Shown: positions 51,706 to 60,403 of the stretch, piece by piece
How positions within the stretch are numbered: position 1 is the stretch's first letter
How the letters are laid out: each line of letters begins with the position of its first letter
Origin: Hyphomicrobium_A sp963817485
Lineage (GTDB): Bacteria; Pseudomonadota; Alphaproteobacteria; Rhizobiales; Hyphomicrobiaceae
Assembly: GCA_963817485.1 (NCBI GenBank)
Contig: CAWFOR010000003.1
Coordinates: 62,001 to 126,000 of the forward strand
DNA: 64,000 nucleotides
Direction: 5' to 3'
Notes under the pieces: generated by a model
Database searches by the model: none
What the model was told of the DNA's origin: nothing
What the model saw: the letters and a program-made list of their open reading frames with translations, nothing else
Program-made: the position numbers and the translations under genes

Positions 51706-52095
51706 ATGGAAGCCGCTGCCAAAGTCTACCGTCTGCAAGAGCCTGGAGCTGCAACTCGATCCGAGCCAGCGCTCGACCTCGTGCATTTGCGTCGCTTCAC
51801 GCTCGGCGATCAGGCCCTCGAGCGGGAGATACTCGACCTCTTCATCACCCAGGCGCCGATCACGCTTGCCGCGCTCAAAGCAGCCATCACGGAGCGGGAT
51901 TGGAGGATCGCGGCGCACACCCTCAAGGGCTCGGCTCGCGCGGTGGGTGCCTGGCCTGTGGCGCGGATCGCCGAGCGTGCCGAGGGGCTGAGCCGCCGCA
52001 ACGAGGCTTCCGCTTGCGAGAGCGCGGTGCAGGACTTGGCGGACGCGCTGACCGAGGCCAGCGCCTTCATCGCCGAGTTCAATTCCGCGGCCTAG
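51706..52095 (+). CDS. Histidine phosphotransfer (Hpt) domain protein
   Basis: ATG 51706 gives 129 residues, nearly all one Hpt helical bundle. The phosphorylated histidine lies in AAHTLKGSARAVGAW. Hpt proteins pass phosphate between response-regulator domains of phosphorelays. No kinase or receiver gene is adjacent, so partners are unknown. The short length excludes a ChpT-type protein with a degenerate ATPase domain. Confidence 0.85.
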   Translation: MEAAAKVYRLQEPGAATRSEPALDLVHLRRFTLGDQALEREILDLFITQAPITLAALKAAITERDWRIAAHTLKGSARAVGAWPVARIAERAEGLSRRNEASACESAVQDLADALTEASAFIAEFNSAA

Positions 52096-52266
52096 TTTCA
52101 ACGGCTTGGCCTCCCCAAGTGCCTGCACCTTCGTACGGGTACCGGCGCCCTTGAATTCGGGGCTTGCGCCGAATATTGATGCACAGCGATCGGCGCGCCG
52201 CAGCGAACCCGCTCCGGCGCGCGAAAGCGCCAATATTCGTGCCTCTAGGGGAGCCGTCACGCACGC

Positions 52267-52587
52267 ATGGTCAAGATCACCTTCATTCAGCCTGACAACA
52301 GCGAGCAGGTGGTCGAATGCGAGCCGGAGATGACCCTCATGGAGGCGGCAAAGCTGAACAGCGTGCCGGGCATCGAGGCCGAATGCGGGGGCGCCTGCGC
52401 CTGCGCCACGTGTCACGTTTACGTGGACGAGGCATGGCGCGATAAAACCGGCGTTCCATCGCAGATGGAAGAGGACATGCTCGACTTCGCCTTCGACGTC
52501 CGCGAAGCGAGCCGGCTCTCCTGCCAGATCAAGCTGAAGCCAGAGCTCGACGGGCTCGTCGTGCGCGTTCCGGCAAAGCAGTTCTAG
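52267..52587 (+). CDS. Adrenodoxin-type 2Fe-2S ferredoxin
   Basis: The protein has 106 residues. Four cluster ligands are Cys40, Cys46, Cys49 (CGGACACATC) and Cys86 (LSCQIKL), the adrenodoxin or FdxE pattern. It likely serves cytochrome P450, heme-A or Fe-S pathways. A ferredoxin-NADP reductase gene follows at 29 bp and is the probable electron donor. GGGGAG precedes the start. Confidence 0.93.
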   Translation: MVKITFIQPDNSEQVVECEPEMTLMEAAKLNSVPGIEAECGGACACATCHVYVDEAWRDKTGVPSQMEEDMLDFAFDVREASRLSCQIKLKPELDGLVVRVPAKQF

Positions 52588-52616
52588 ATGCGCGCAGCCC
52601 AGGGCAAGGCACTGCC

Positions 52617-53669
52617 ATGAACATAGAGGCGCAAGCCCCACAGCCCGGCGGCCCGATCGAGACGGATGCCGTCATCATCGGCGCCGGCCCCATCGGCCTC
52701 TTTGCCGTGTTCGAGCTGGGCCTCGTCGACATCAAGGCGCACCTCATCGACATCCTCGACAAGCCCGGCGGCCAGTGCGGGGAGCTCTATCCCGACAAGC
52801 CGATCTACGACATTCCCGGGTTGCCGATTGTCACCGGGCAGGAGATCACCGACCGGCTGCTGGAGCAGATCAAGCCGTTCAATCCTCAGTTTCACTTCGG
52901 CCAGCAGGTCGAGGAGCTGAAGAAGCTTCCCGACGGCCGCTTTCGGCTCAAGACCGACGCCGGCAACGAGTTCATCGCCAAGGTCGTCGTCATCGCGGCG
53001 GGCGGCGGCTCGTTCACACCCAAGCGGCCGCCGCTTGCCGGCATCGAGGCCTATGAGGGCACCTCGGTGTTCTATGCGGTCCGCCGCATGGAGAGCTTCC
53101 GGGGCAAGAGCGTGCTCATCGTCGGCGGCGGCGATTCCGCGCTCGACTGGACGCTCAATCTGCAGCCGATAACGAAGAGCCTCACGCTCCTGCACCGGCG
53201 CGACGAGTTCCGCGGTGCGCCGCATTCGGTGGAGAAGATGCGTCTGCTCGCGGCCGAGCAGAAGATCCGCCTCGTGATCGGCCAGGTGTCGGCGGTGCAC
53301 GGCGAGAGCGGTCGCCTCGAAGCGGCGACGATCAAGACCAAGGACGGCGAGGAGCGCCTGCCGGTCGAGGTGATGCTCGCCTTCTTCGGGCTGACGATGA
53401 AGCTCGGCCCCGTCGCCAACTGGGGGATCGCGCTTGCCGAAAACCTCATCCCTGTCGATACCGAGAAGTTCGAGACGAGCGAGAAGGGCGTCTTTGCCAT
53501 CGGCGATATCAACACCTACCCCGGCAAGCTGAAGCTCATCCTCTCCGGCTTCCACGAGGCCGCGCTGATGGCGCAGCAGGCGCACAAGTACGTCTATCCG
53601 GGCAAGAAGCTTCTGTTCCAGTACACGACGTCGTCCTCGAGCCTGCAGAAGAAGCTCGGCGTCAGCTAG
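52617..53669 (+). CDS. Ferredoxin--NADP reductase, thioredoxin-reductase-like type
   Basis: The protein has 350 residues with the FAD dinucleotide motif GAGPIGLF (residues 22-29), GGQCGELYPDKPIYDIPG, the NADPH motif VLIVGGGDSALDW and the FAD motif GVFAIGDINTYPGKLKLI. It lacks the CxxC redox pair of thioredoxin reductase, as expected of this FNR class (YumC-like). It pairs with the upstream ferredoxin. Confidence 0.92.
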   Translation: MNIEAQAPQPGGPIETDAVIIGAGPIGLFAVFELGLVDIKAHLIDILDKPGGQCGELYPDKPIYDIPGLPIVTGQEITDRLLEQIKPFNPQFHFGQQVEELKKLPDGRFRLKTDAGNEFIAKVVVIAAGGGSFTPKRPPLAGIEAYEGTSVFYAVRRMESFRGKSVLIVGGGDSALDWTLNLQPITKSLTLLHRRDEFRGAPHSVEKMRLLAAEQKIRLVIGQVSAVHGESGRLEAATIKTKDGEERLPVEVMLAFFGLTMKLGPVANWGIALAENLIPVDTEKFETSEKGVFAIGDINTYPGKLKLILSGFHEAALMAQQAHKYVYPGKKLLFQYTTSSSSLQKKLGVS

Positions 53670-53674
53670 GTGGT

Positions 53675-54913
53675 TCAGCCCGCGTAGCGGTCGGCGACCA
53701 GGCGCCGCAGCGAAGCCGGCATCGCCCCGAGCGCTGCCTTCAACGCCGGCCGTGCGAGCCCGAGGTAGAGCCTGGCATACACCCAGCCCTTGGCCGACAG
53801 CGGCAGCACCCAGTCGGTCACACCCATCGCCGCATCGGCCCAGGCGAGCTTGTAGCCGTCGGCCGGCGAAAGCAGGTCGTAAGTGCGCGCGTCCGTGCCG
53901 AAGGCCCGCGCGATCGACTCCTCCAAGAGCAGCACGCCGGCGCCCGCCTTCTCATATTTGAGATTGAAGACGATCACGTGCATGACGATGCGGTCGAGAC
54001 AGCGCAGCGTGATCTCTATCGCTGCGGCCTCGTTGTCGGAGGTGAGTGCGTGCACCTCGCATCCGGTGGGATGGCTCGAGCCTTGGGCGACGTCGGCGAA
54101 GAAACTCGCAAAGCGAGGATCGGCCAGTGCCGGCGAGACGATGCCGCGTTCGTTCAGCCACTCGCGCTTCAATTCGACGGCCTTGATCGCAAGCTCGCGT
54201 GCCCGCGCTCCCTCGCTGCAGCGCTCGAACGCCATCGTGCCGAGCTCTTCCAATCGGCGCGAGAGCCGGCGACGGTTGCGGCGCGAGCGCGGCGAGTAGC
54301 GCCGCTCGAAGGTGGCAAAGTCGGGAGCGCTTGCAAGATCGAGGTAGGGCGCTTGCAGGCGCTCGGCCGGAAACGCGCTGAGGTCGCCAAGAAACGGCGC
54401 GATCGCGGCATCGTCGCGCACCTTGCGCAGCCGCACGAGGTCGGGCTTCAGCTCGTGGGCAATGAAGCTCCACGCTTCGCCGAGCAGCGGGACCGCCTCG
54501 GGCTCCACGAGAATGTCGCCGTACTGGCTGACCGGATCACCCATCCACGCGAGCTGCGAAAGCCCCGCAACGCGCTCGGTGGTGAGTGGCCACACCATGA
54601 CGAGGCGCCCGTCGCGGCGCCCGGTGACGATCGCGAGCGAAGGGGCAGCCTCATCGGAAGGTGCGGGGAGGTAATGATTGCTCCAGTGCCAGTTCCAATT
54701 GAAGGTTTGGAAGATCTGGCTCCCGCGCCCCGCGCGCCAGAAGAGGTCGTTCCAATCGGTCTCGAGCGCGTCAAAGCTGGCGCGGTCGGTGATGAGCGCG
54801 AAGGTGCAGGCCTCCGGAGCGGTCTCGAAATCGGCGGCATCTTGGTTAATGGCGCCGACCTCGGGTGCAGAGGGCCACGCGTGGGCAATGCGATCGGGGA
54901 AGGCGGCCGGCAT
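53675..54913 (-). CDS. GNAT/FemAB-fold acyltransferase, CelD/BcsL-like
   Basis: The protein has 412 residues. FQTFNWNWHWSNHYL near the N-terminus and the segment RRNRRRLSRRLEELG resemble the CelD/BcsL family found near cellulose or polysaccharide genes. A GNAT-like half at about 220-370 contains AAIEITLRCLDRIVMHVIVFNLKYE. Substrate is unknown. It converges with the ferredoxin reductase gene. Confidence 0.75.
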   Translation of the reverse strand: MPAAFPDRIAHAWPSAPEVGAINQDAADFETAPEACTFALITDRASFDALETDWNDLFWRAGRGSQIFQTFNWNWHWSNHYLPAPSDEAAPSLAIVTGRRDGRLVMVWPLTTERVAGLSQLAWMGDPVSQYGDILVEPEAVPLLGEAWSFIAHELKPDLVRLRKVRDDAAIAPFLGDLSAFPAERLQAPYLDLASAPDFATFERRYSPRSRRNRRRLSRRLEELGTMAFERCSEGARARELAIKAVELKREWLNERGIVSPALADPRFASFFADVAQGSSHPTGCEVHALTSDNEAAAIEITLRCLDRIVMHVIVFNLKYEKAGAGVLLLEESIARAFGTDARTYDLLSPADGYKLAWADAAMGVTDWVLPLSAKGWVYARLYLGLARPALKAALGAMPASLRRLVADRYAG

Positions 54914-54998
54914 CGGCTACTCCAACAGGTGGACGGTCCTTGCGGCGCGTCTTGCGGGGCAAGACAAGCACGCAACGTGCCACTGCCGCCGCGGCCGC

Positions 54999-55361
54999 TC
55001 AGAAATTCGCAATCTCCAAAACGCACAACAGGACGAGGAGGATCACGAGCGTCCACATCATCGCCCGGCCGCGTGCGGACGCCGGTCCGGCGTCCAGCAA
55101 GAGCAAGGTGGCCATCATTGAAACGGCAGAAAAGTTAACAATGACGCAGCCGACGAGCCCCAAGCCGTGCGAGCCGGGAGAGCGCCCTTCGACGAAGGTG
55201 GCGGCCGCCAGTCCGATCAGGAGGGCGCCCACGAGGCGCGGCCAGAAGCCGGTCTCGGTACGCGGCAGCCCGAGGACGCCGATCGTCGCACGCGGGGAGA
55301 GCGCGAGCAGCAATCCGGCCGAGAGCTTGAGGAGCGTTTCGATCGAGAGGAGCTGCTGCAA
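54999..55361 (-). CDS. Four-helix membrane protein of unknown function
   Basis: The protein has 120 residues with four predicted membrane segments (about 8-28, 42-60, 68-90 and 99-118). I do not recognise the family. It lies between the lipoprotein gene and the GNAT gene on the minus strand. Confidence 0.6.
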   Translation of the reverse strand: MQQLLSIETLLKLSAGLLLALSPRATIGVLGLPRTETGFWPRLVGALLIGLAAATFVEGRSPGSHGLGLVGCVIVNFSAVSMMATLLLLDAGPASARGRAMMWTLVILLVLLCVLEIANF

Positions 55362-55401
55362 GCATTTACCAATCGCGTGGATTGGGCGGTGAGCACGTAC
55401 C

Positions 55402-55942
55402 TTAGTCGCGGTTGTCCGTCGGCAGCTTTACCTTGAATTCCTTGCTCGTCGGTGTCGCCCGCAAAGATGCTGTCGAACACGCCGTCCTGCTCGGCCAGCT
55501 TCGGCTTGATGGCCGGCGTGTAGTCGCCGGCGAGGTGGCGGGTCAAGTCGGCCTTGATGGCCTTGGTCTTCTCGTCCGAGCAGTAGTCGGCTTCGCCGGC
55601 GACCGCCTTGGCGACGCCGTTGAACGAGACGTCGTAGATCCTCTCGACCTTGCTCAGGTCGGCGCCGGGGGTGAGCGTACGCTCGTAGGTAAGGTAGTTG
55701 TTCTTGAGCTTGGCGGGGTCGAAGTTGAACCCGCACTTGATTGCCTTGGCGGATACCGTCCCGACCTGGAACGCGCGGTTCGTCGGGTCGTTGACGGAGC
55801 CGGGGTCCGCAGCCGTCGGTTTGGCCGGCCCGCCCAGGATCGAGCCCGTGGTCAAGCTCGGTAGAGACGGCAAGCTCGATGCCCCCGAGCAACCCGTCAG
55901 TGCCGCCGCGACTAGCGCGAGCGAAATGCCTGCGGCCTTCAT
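55402..55942 (-). CDS. Lipoprotein of unknown function (one frameshift)
   Basis: The start at 55942 gives a signal with lipobox LTGC (Cys18). The mature part (IKCGFNFDPAKLKNNYLTYE, VERIYDVSFNGVAKAV) has two further cysteines and reads cleanly to DTDEQ at about 55440. An extra G there breaks the frame; the other frame ends EFKVKLPTDNRD and stops at 55402, giving about 179 residues. The unbroken frame instead runs into the next gene with low-quality sequence. Function unknown. Confidence 0.65.
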
Positions 55943-56078
55943 CGCGAGCCCCTCATTCCTCCTGCGCCCTCGTTGCCCTTTTAGCGCCAATCGCGGCGCC
56001 GTCAATCGAGGTGCAGCCCATGTTAACGCACGCCCTAATCGTGGCATAAGCAAGGATTCGCCCTGCGACAGCAATAGC

Positions 56079-57254
56079 CTAGCGCATCAATTCACTGGTT
56101 GCTGCGTCCAGGCCCTGCAGGGTCAGCGGGTACATGCGCCCTTCCATGAGCCCGCGGATCATGCCGACCGAAGGCGTCCAGTCCCAATGGCCCTCGGGGA
56201 CCGGGTTGAGCCAGACGCAATGCCGGAAGGTGTCGGTGACGCGCTTGAGCCAGGTGGCGCCCGGCTCGTCGTTCATGTGCTCGACCGCCCCGCCGACATG
56301 CGTGATCTCATACGGGCTCATGGAGGCGTCGCCGACGAAGATCACCTTGTAGTCGGTGGGGTAGGTATGGAGCACCTGCCACGTGTCGGTCAGCTCGCTG
56401 CGTCGGCGCGCGTTGGCGCGCCAGACGTGCTCGTAGAGGCAGTTGTGGAAGTAGAAATACTCGAGGTGCTTGAACTCCGAGCGCGCCGCCGAGAACAGCT
56501 CCTCGGCGCCCTTGATGTGCCAGTCCATCGAGCCGCCGACGTCGAAGAACATCAAGACCTTCACCGCGTTGTGCCGCTCGGGCACCATGCGGATGTCGAG
56601 GTAGCCCTTTTCCGCCGTGCCGCGGATGGTGCCGTCGAGATCCAGCTCCTCGGCTGATCCTTGGCGCGCGAAGGAGCGCAGCCGCCGCAGCGCCACCTTG
56701 ATGTTGCGCGTGCCGATCTCGACCGTCTCGTCGAGATCCCTGAACTCGCGCTTGTCCCATACCTTGATCGCGCGGCGGTGGCGGCTCTCCTTCTGGCCGA
56801 TGCGAACACCCGCCGGATTGTAGCCGTAGGCGCCGAACGGCGAGGTGCCGCCGGTGCCGATCCATTTGCTGCCGCCGGCGTGCCGGCCCTTCTGCTCGGC
56901 GAGGCGCTCGCGCAGCGCCTCCATGATCTTTTCCCACCCGCCGAGCTCGGCGATGCGCTTCTTGTCCTCCTCGCTGAGGTGCAGCTCGCTCATGAGGCGC
57001 AGCCATTCCTGGGGGATCTCGACCTCGACCGCGTCGGGAAGCGCCGCAAGCCCCTTGAAGACGTGCCCGAACACGCGGTCGAAGCGGTCGAGGTGGCGCT
57101 CGTCCTTGACGAGGCAGGCGCGCGACAGGAAGTAGAAATCATCGACGCGGCGGCCGGCGAGATCGGCGTCGAGCCCTTCGAGCAGCGTCAGGTACTCCTT
57201 GAGCGTCACGGGGAGCCCGGCCTGCTTCAGCGCGTGGAAGAATGTGACGAACAT
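56079..57254 (-). CDS. VWA-domain protein, CoxE-like
   Basis: ATG 57254 gives 391 residues. The N-terminal half is helical (FFHALKQAGLPVTLKEYLTLL), and a von Willebrand A domain follows at about 215-390. The metal site reads FFDVGGSMD, a DxGxS variant of DxSxS. Such proteins usually work with a MoxR-type AAA+ ATPase in metalloenzyme or surface assembly; no such gene is visible beside it here, so it may lie outside the window or be absent. Confidence 0.82.
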   Translation of the reverse strand: MFVTFFHALKQAGLPVTLKEYLTLLEGLDADLAGRRVDDFYFLSRACLVKDERHLDRFDRVFGHVFKGLAALPDAVEVEIPQEWLRLMSELHLSEEDKKRIAELGGWEKIMEALRERLAEQKGRHAGGSKWIGTGGTSPFGAYGYNPAGVRIGQKESRHRRAIKVWDKREFRDLDETVEIGTRNIKVALRRLRSFARQGSAEELDLDGTIRGTAEKGYLDIRMVPERHNAVKVLMFFDVGGSMDWHIKGAEELFSAARSEFKHLEYFYFHNCLYEHVWRANARRRSELTDTWQVLHTYPTDYKVIFVGDASMSPYEITHVGGAVEHMNDEPGATWLKRVTDTFRHCVWLNPVPEGHWDWTPSVGMIRGLMEGRMYPLTLQGLDAATSELMR

Positions 57255-57352
57255 GGACGTCCCGGGTCGCACGGGTGACGGCTATTTCTCCGACAATAGG
57301 AAAAAGCAGACGGGAGGTGCCAGCGCAGCTCGCGTCGCGGCGCGCCGGCCGT

Positions 57353-58102
57353 CTATTTCTTCTGCGGCTCGCCGGCCGAGGCGACCTTGCCCTTGGCACC
57401 GAAGAGGATGTCGTTGTCGTCGATGTACCACTTCTCGACTTCGGTGATCTCCGGCGGCTTGCCGCTTGCCAGCAGCCATCCGTCGACGGCGTACTTCTGG
57501 TTCGACCCCTTCTCGATGAGAATGCCGGCGTAGTGCGTCCAGCCGGAGACGCCCTTGCGGTAGTCCTCCTTCACGTAGACGCCGCCGACGCTGTGGTGGC
57601 GCAGGAGCTGGTGCCCGTCGAGAACGAGCATGTAGCTCGACAGATTTGTCGCCACGTCGACGCAGTCCATCTGCGAGGGGTCGCCGCTGCCGCCGAAGTC
57701 GTCGCCGGGCCGATCGTTCGCCGTGCCGACTTCGGCATCGACCCTGTGCTCCATCCACGCGAGCGTCTCGCGGATGGCCGCGCGCTCGTCCGCCGCGGTC
57801 TTGGTCTTTGCGGCGGACATCAGGGACTGCAGCTTGGCGATGTCGGCGTCCGTGAAGCGGAACGGCGTCTGTATCTTGCAGCCGTAGGCATGGCAGGCGA
57901 AGACGCGATCGCCCTCGGGCATGCGCGCCTTGTAGCGCTGGTAGTGCGCATCGACGGGATCGTCCAAGTGATAGGCGCAGCCGGCCACGTAGGCCGGCAG
58001 CAGCAGCGTGACGACGCTGCGGCACAGCCACACTGGCACTCCGACGCGCTTCGACCAACCGCTCAGATCAATCTCCCAAGAGCTGCACGACGCGACTGGC
58101 AC
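57353..58102 (-). CDS. Lipoprotein with possible cysteine-hydrolase triad, copy A
   Basis: GTG 58102, after AAGGG, gives 249 residues; GTG 58039 would give a shorter signal. The lipobox is VAGC. Conserved points are Cys in QMDCVDVATNL, His in GWTHYAGILIE and Asp in YAVDGWLL, spaced like a papain- or transglutaminase-type triad; this is inference. Over 574 bp it is 98.6% identical to copy B at 62554-63127, with one amino-acid change (Thr for Ile after KPPEI). The tails diverge beyond that. Confidence 0.75.
   Translation of the reverse strand: MPVASCSSWEIDLSGWSKRVGVPVWLCRSVVTLLLPAYVAGCAYHLDDPVDAHYQRYKARMPEGDRVFACHAYGCKIQTPFRFTDADIAKLQSLMSAAKTKTAADERAAIRETLAWMEHRVDAEVGTANDRPGDDFGGSGDPSQMDCVDVATNLSSYMLVLDGHQLLRHHSVGGVYVKEDYRKGVSGWTHYAGILIEKGSNQKYAVDGWLLASGKPPEITEVEKWYIDDNDILFGAKGKVASAGEPQKK
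57416..57989. repeat. Inverted repeat, left copy (574 bp)
   Basis: The reverse complement matches 62554-63127 over 574 bp with no gap and 8 mismatches, counted by eye. Identity falls abruptly at both ends inside the lipoprotein coding sequence. The copies are 4.56 kb apart. Confidence 0.92.
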
Positions 58103-58185
58103 TGGATCCCTTCGCGGCTAACACGCGTGAGTGCGATTCGTCCGTAAGCCGGAGACGCGCGCGCACACCTTTGGCGCGGACTGTG

Positions 58186-58223
58186 GAGAAAAGAAAAAAC
58201 CGCCCCGGTTTCCCAGGGCGGTT
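58186..58223 (-). terminator. Terminator of the first porin gene
   Basis: On the minus strand, AACCGCCC and GGGCGGTT arms (58198-58223) lead into a T-rich run of about 12 bases. It lies 33 bp after the porin stop at 58256. Confidence 0.85.
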
Positions 58224-58255
58224 CGAGTTTGAGAGAGATAGTCGCTCGGCAGCGA

Positions 58256-59743
58256 TTAGAAGTTTATGAGGCCGCCGAACTTGATGTATTGGAAGTCCTT
58301 GTAGCCAGCCAACGTCCGGTGGACACCCGGCGGCGCAGCCGCCGCCGCCGGCGATCGCAGCACCACCGATGCCGTCAGACCGCAGAGGTTGTCGTCAAGC
58401 GCCCAGGTGACGGTAGCTGAGCCACAGCGACATGGCAGCAGCATCGATCTCCTGCACCACGCCAAGACCCCAGACATGCAGCGTGCTGTTGTAGGCATTG
58501 ATCTGCGTTGCGTTGAGCCCCACAGCTCGCTGCGCTGTTGAGGTTGTTGCCGTCGTCGTTCCGCAGATACTCGCCGTAGAGCACCGTGTGGCCAAGGTGG
58601 GTCCAACGTTCACGCAGACCGGCCTTGAAGTACCAGGTCGTCGTGTCGGGAAGCAGGTCGGTGCCAAGTAGGGTATTGCCGGCGCCGAAGAGTTGTGCAC
58701 CGCTCTCGGTCAAGAGACCGTAGTCGACCATGCCCCAGAGACCGGTGGGAACGTGCTCCACATACAAGCCGGCCTGGAAGTAGTTCGCGCGGCCTGGGTT
58801 CGGATAGAAGCCGCTCAAAGCGTTCGAGCCGTTGCATCAGGAACCCAACATTCGGATTGTTACCGTCGCTCCACTGGTTGTAAGCAGCGGCGGCCGACAC
58901 CTTGATGCCGTTCCACTCGCCAGCGTAGCGTGCAGCCACGTCCCAGAAGTCGTCGTCACCCCAAGAGGCCGACACCGAGAAGCCGCTCCAGGTCGGCGAG
59001 TCGTAGCGAACCGCCATACGGGTCAAGCCGTCGCAGTCACCCCAGGCGCCACCCATGCCACGGCACGAGCCAGCACCGCCCCAGATGAAGCCGATCGGCT
59101 GCACCGTTCTTACGGAAGATCTGGAAGGCGTTGGTCGTCGAAGGCCACCCAGTTCGCCGGAACGAGCGAGCCCGAACCGTCAACGAGGATTGCGGTGTTA
59201 TCCGAAGCCTGCGACTGACGGCCGATAGACACCTTGCCGAGGTGGTCGCTCTTCAAGAACCAGAACGACTGCAGCACGGTGACGACCGGGCCGGTGAAGG
59301 TGCCCTGCTGGGTCAGCGGGTCAACCGCCGGTCCCTGGGCGCCGGTGCCGAGCAGTGCCGCGCACACCCTGATCGATCGTCAGCGAGTCGCTGTCGATCG
59401 CTTCGAGGTGCAGCACGTAGCCGGCGTAGTAGCCTGGCGCAATCGTCGCCTGGCCGGTGAACTTGACGTTGGTGGCGAGCGTGGTGCCAAGACCAATGAT
59501 GTAAAGGTTCTTCTCGAAACCGTCGTCCCAATACATCATCTGCTCGGCGACCCAGCCGGACACGGTCAGTGACACCTTACGGTTGCCCTTGCGGGCGGTC
59601 GTGGCTTCAAGTTCGGCGATGCGCTCCTCGAGATCTGCGCAGCAGTTCCCCCCGAGGTCGGCCGCGGACGCGCTGCCGACGGAAAGACCGCCTACCAGCA
59701 GGCCCGCCGCCACAAGGGCGCTAAGGCTGAATTTCCTCATCAT
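58256..59743 (-). CDS. Porin, Porin_2-like (about five frameshifts)
   Basis: This is an outer-membrane porin. The signal peptide FSLSALVAAGLLVGGL is cut after ASA, and an N-terminal ADLGGNCCADLEERIAELEA segment gives a periplasmic coiled coil. Strands follow (VSLTVSGWVAEQMMYW, YDSPTWSGFSVSASWGDDDF, EWNGIKVSAAAAYNQW) and the end reads YIKFGGLINF with terminal Phe. Pieces lie in at least five successive frames: 59743-59370, 59367-59115, 59104-58820, 58818-58530, about 58530-58390 and the last to 58256. The joined length of about 490 residues suits a rhizobial porin. A strong terminator follows. Confidence 0.82.
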
Positions 59744-60403
59744 TTGTCTCCCGTCTTCGTCTCAGCTGTGTGGCGGACGCTGAACAAAGGAACGCGAGAC
59801 AAAAACCGCCCTAGCAATTCGCAACGCGAATCCCTCTATGGACCGCTGCGTGCCAAGGCGGACACTGCTGTGATTCGCGCGGGTGCAACAATTAGGCAGT
59901 GCCGATTTGCCCCCGACGAATCCAGCGACTGTGGCGGCAGGGCCACGAGACCGTCGTTCCAGGGTCGCAGTTGTTCGGGAGCGAGAGCCAGCGAAGAGGA
60001 GGCGGGAGAGGCGGTTCGCCCGCAAAACCGGCCCCTTCAACGAGTTGGAGGTTGCCCCAGCGCCTCTGAGCGAGCTTGGACCCCGGCTGATTTGGCTTCG
60101 TTTTGCCAATTCACCAATTAATCTGTATACGGATTAACTCTCTCAAGCCGTAAGCAGACGCGGCGGCCCCAAAGGCCCTATTTCGGCTCCGGTCCTCCTC
60201 AGCGCGGAAGTCAACTGCTTCGTTACGCTGCGGGCTAGTCGTCATCCGGCCGGACGTGTCTGCGACTTCTAAGCAGCGCGGGGGTGATTTGCTCGACTGG
60301 TGTGCGAGGTGCGCTTGCGATTGTCTGAACAAAGGCGCTACGGACGTACATCAGCTCGGATATCCCCTGTCGCTGAACGGGTGACTGCGAGGAGCTTGCG
60401 ATT
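59744..60403. other. 660-bp gap between porin and Rad52 genes
   Basis: This is the porin upstream region. It contains a near-palindrome at 60118-60137. Small open frames on both strands show no recognisable protein character, and I see no tRNA or attachment site. Confidence 0.5.
60118..60137. promoter_or_regulatory. Near-perfect palindrome, possible operator
   Basis: TTAATCTGTATACGGATTAA is symmetric at 9 of 10 base pairs. It lies about 375 bp upstream of the porin start and 267 bp beyond the end of the Rad52-HNH gene. Confidence 0.3.

Noticed and set aside
53978..55138. Plus-strand frame of 386 codons opposite the GNAT gene
   Set aside because: It is an antisense shadow of the GNAT gene, with no domain or signal.
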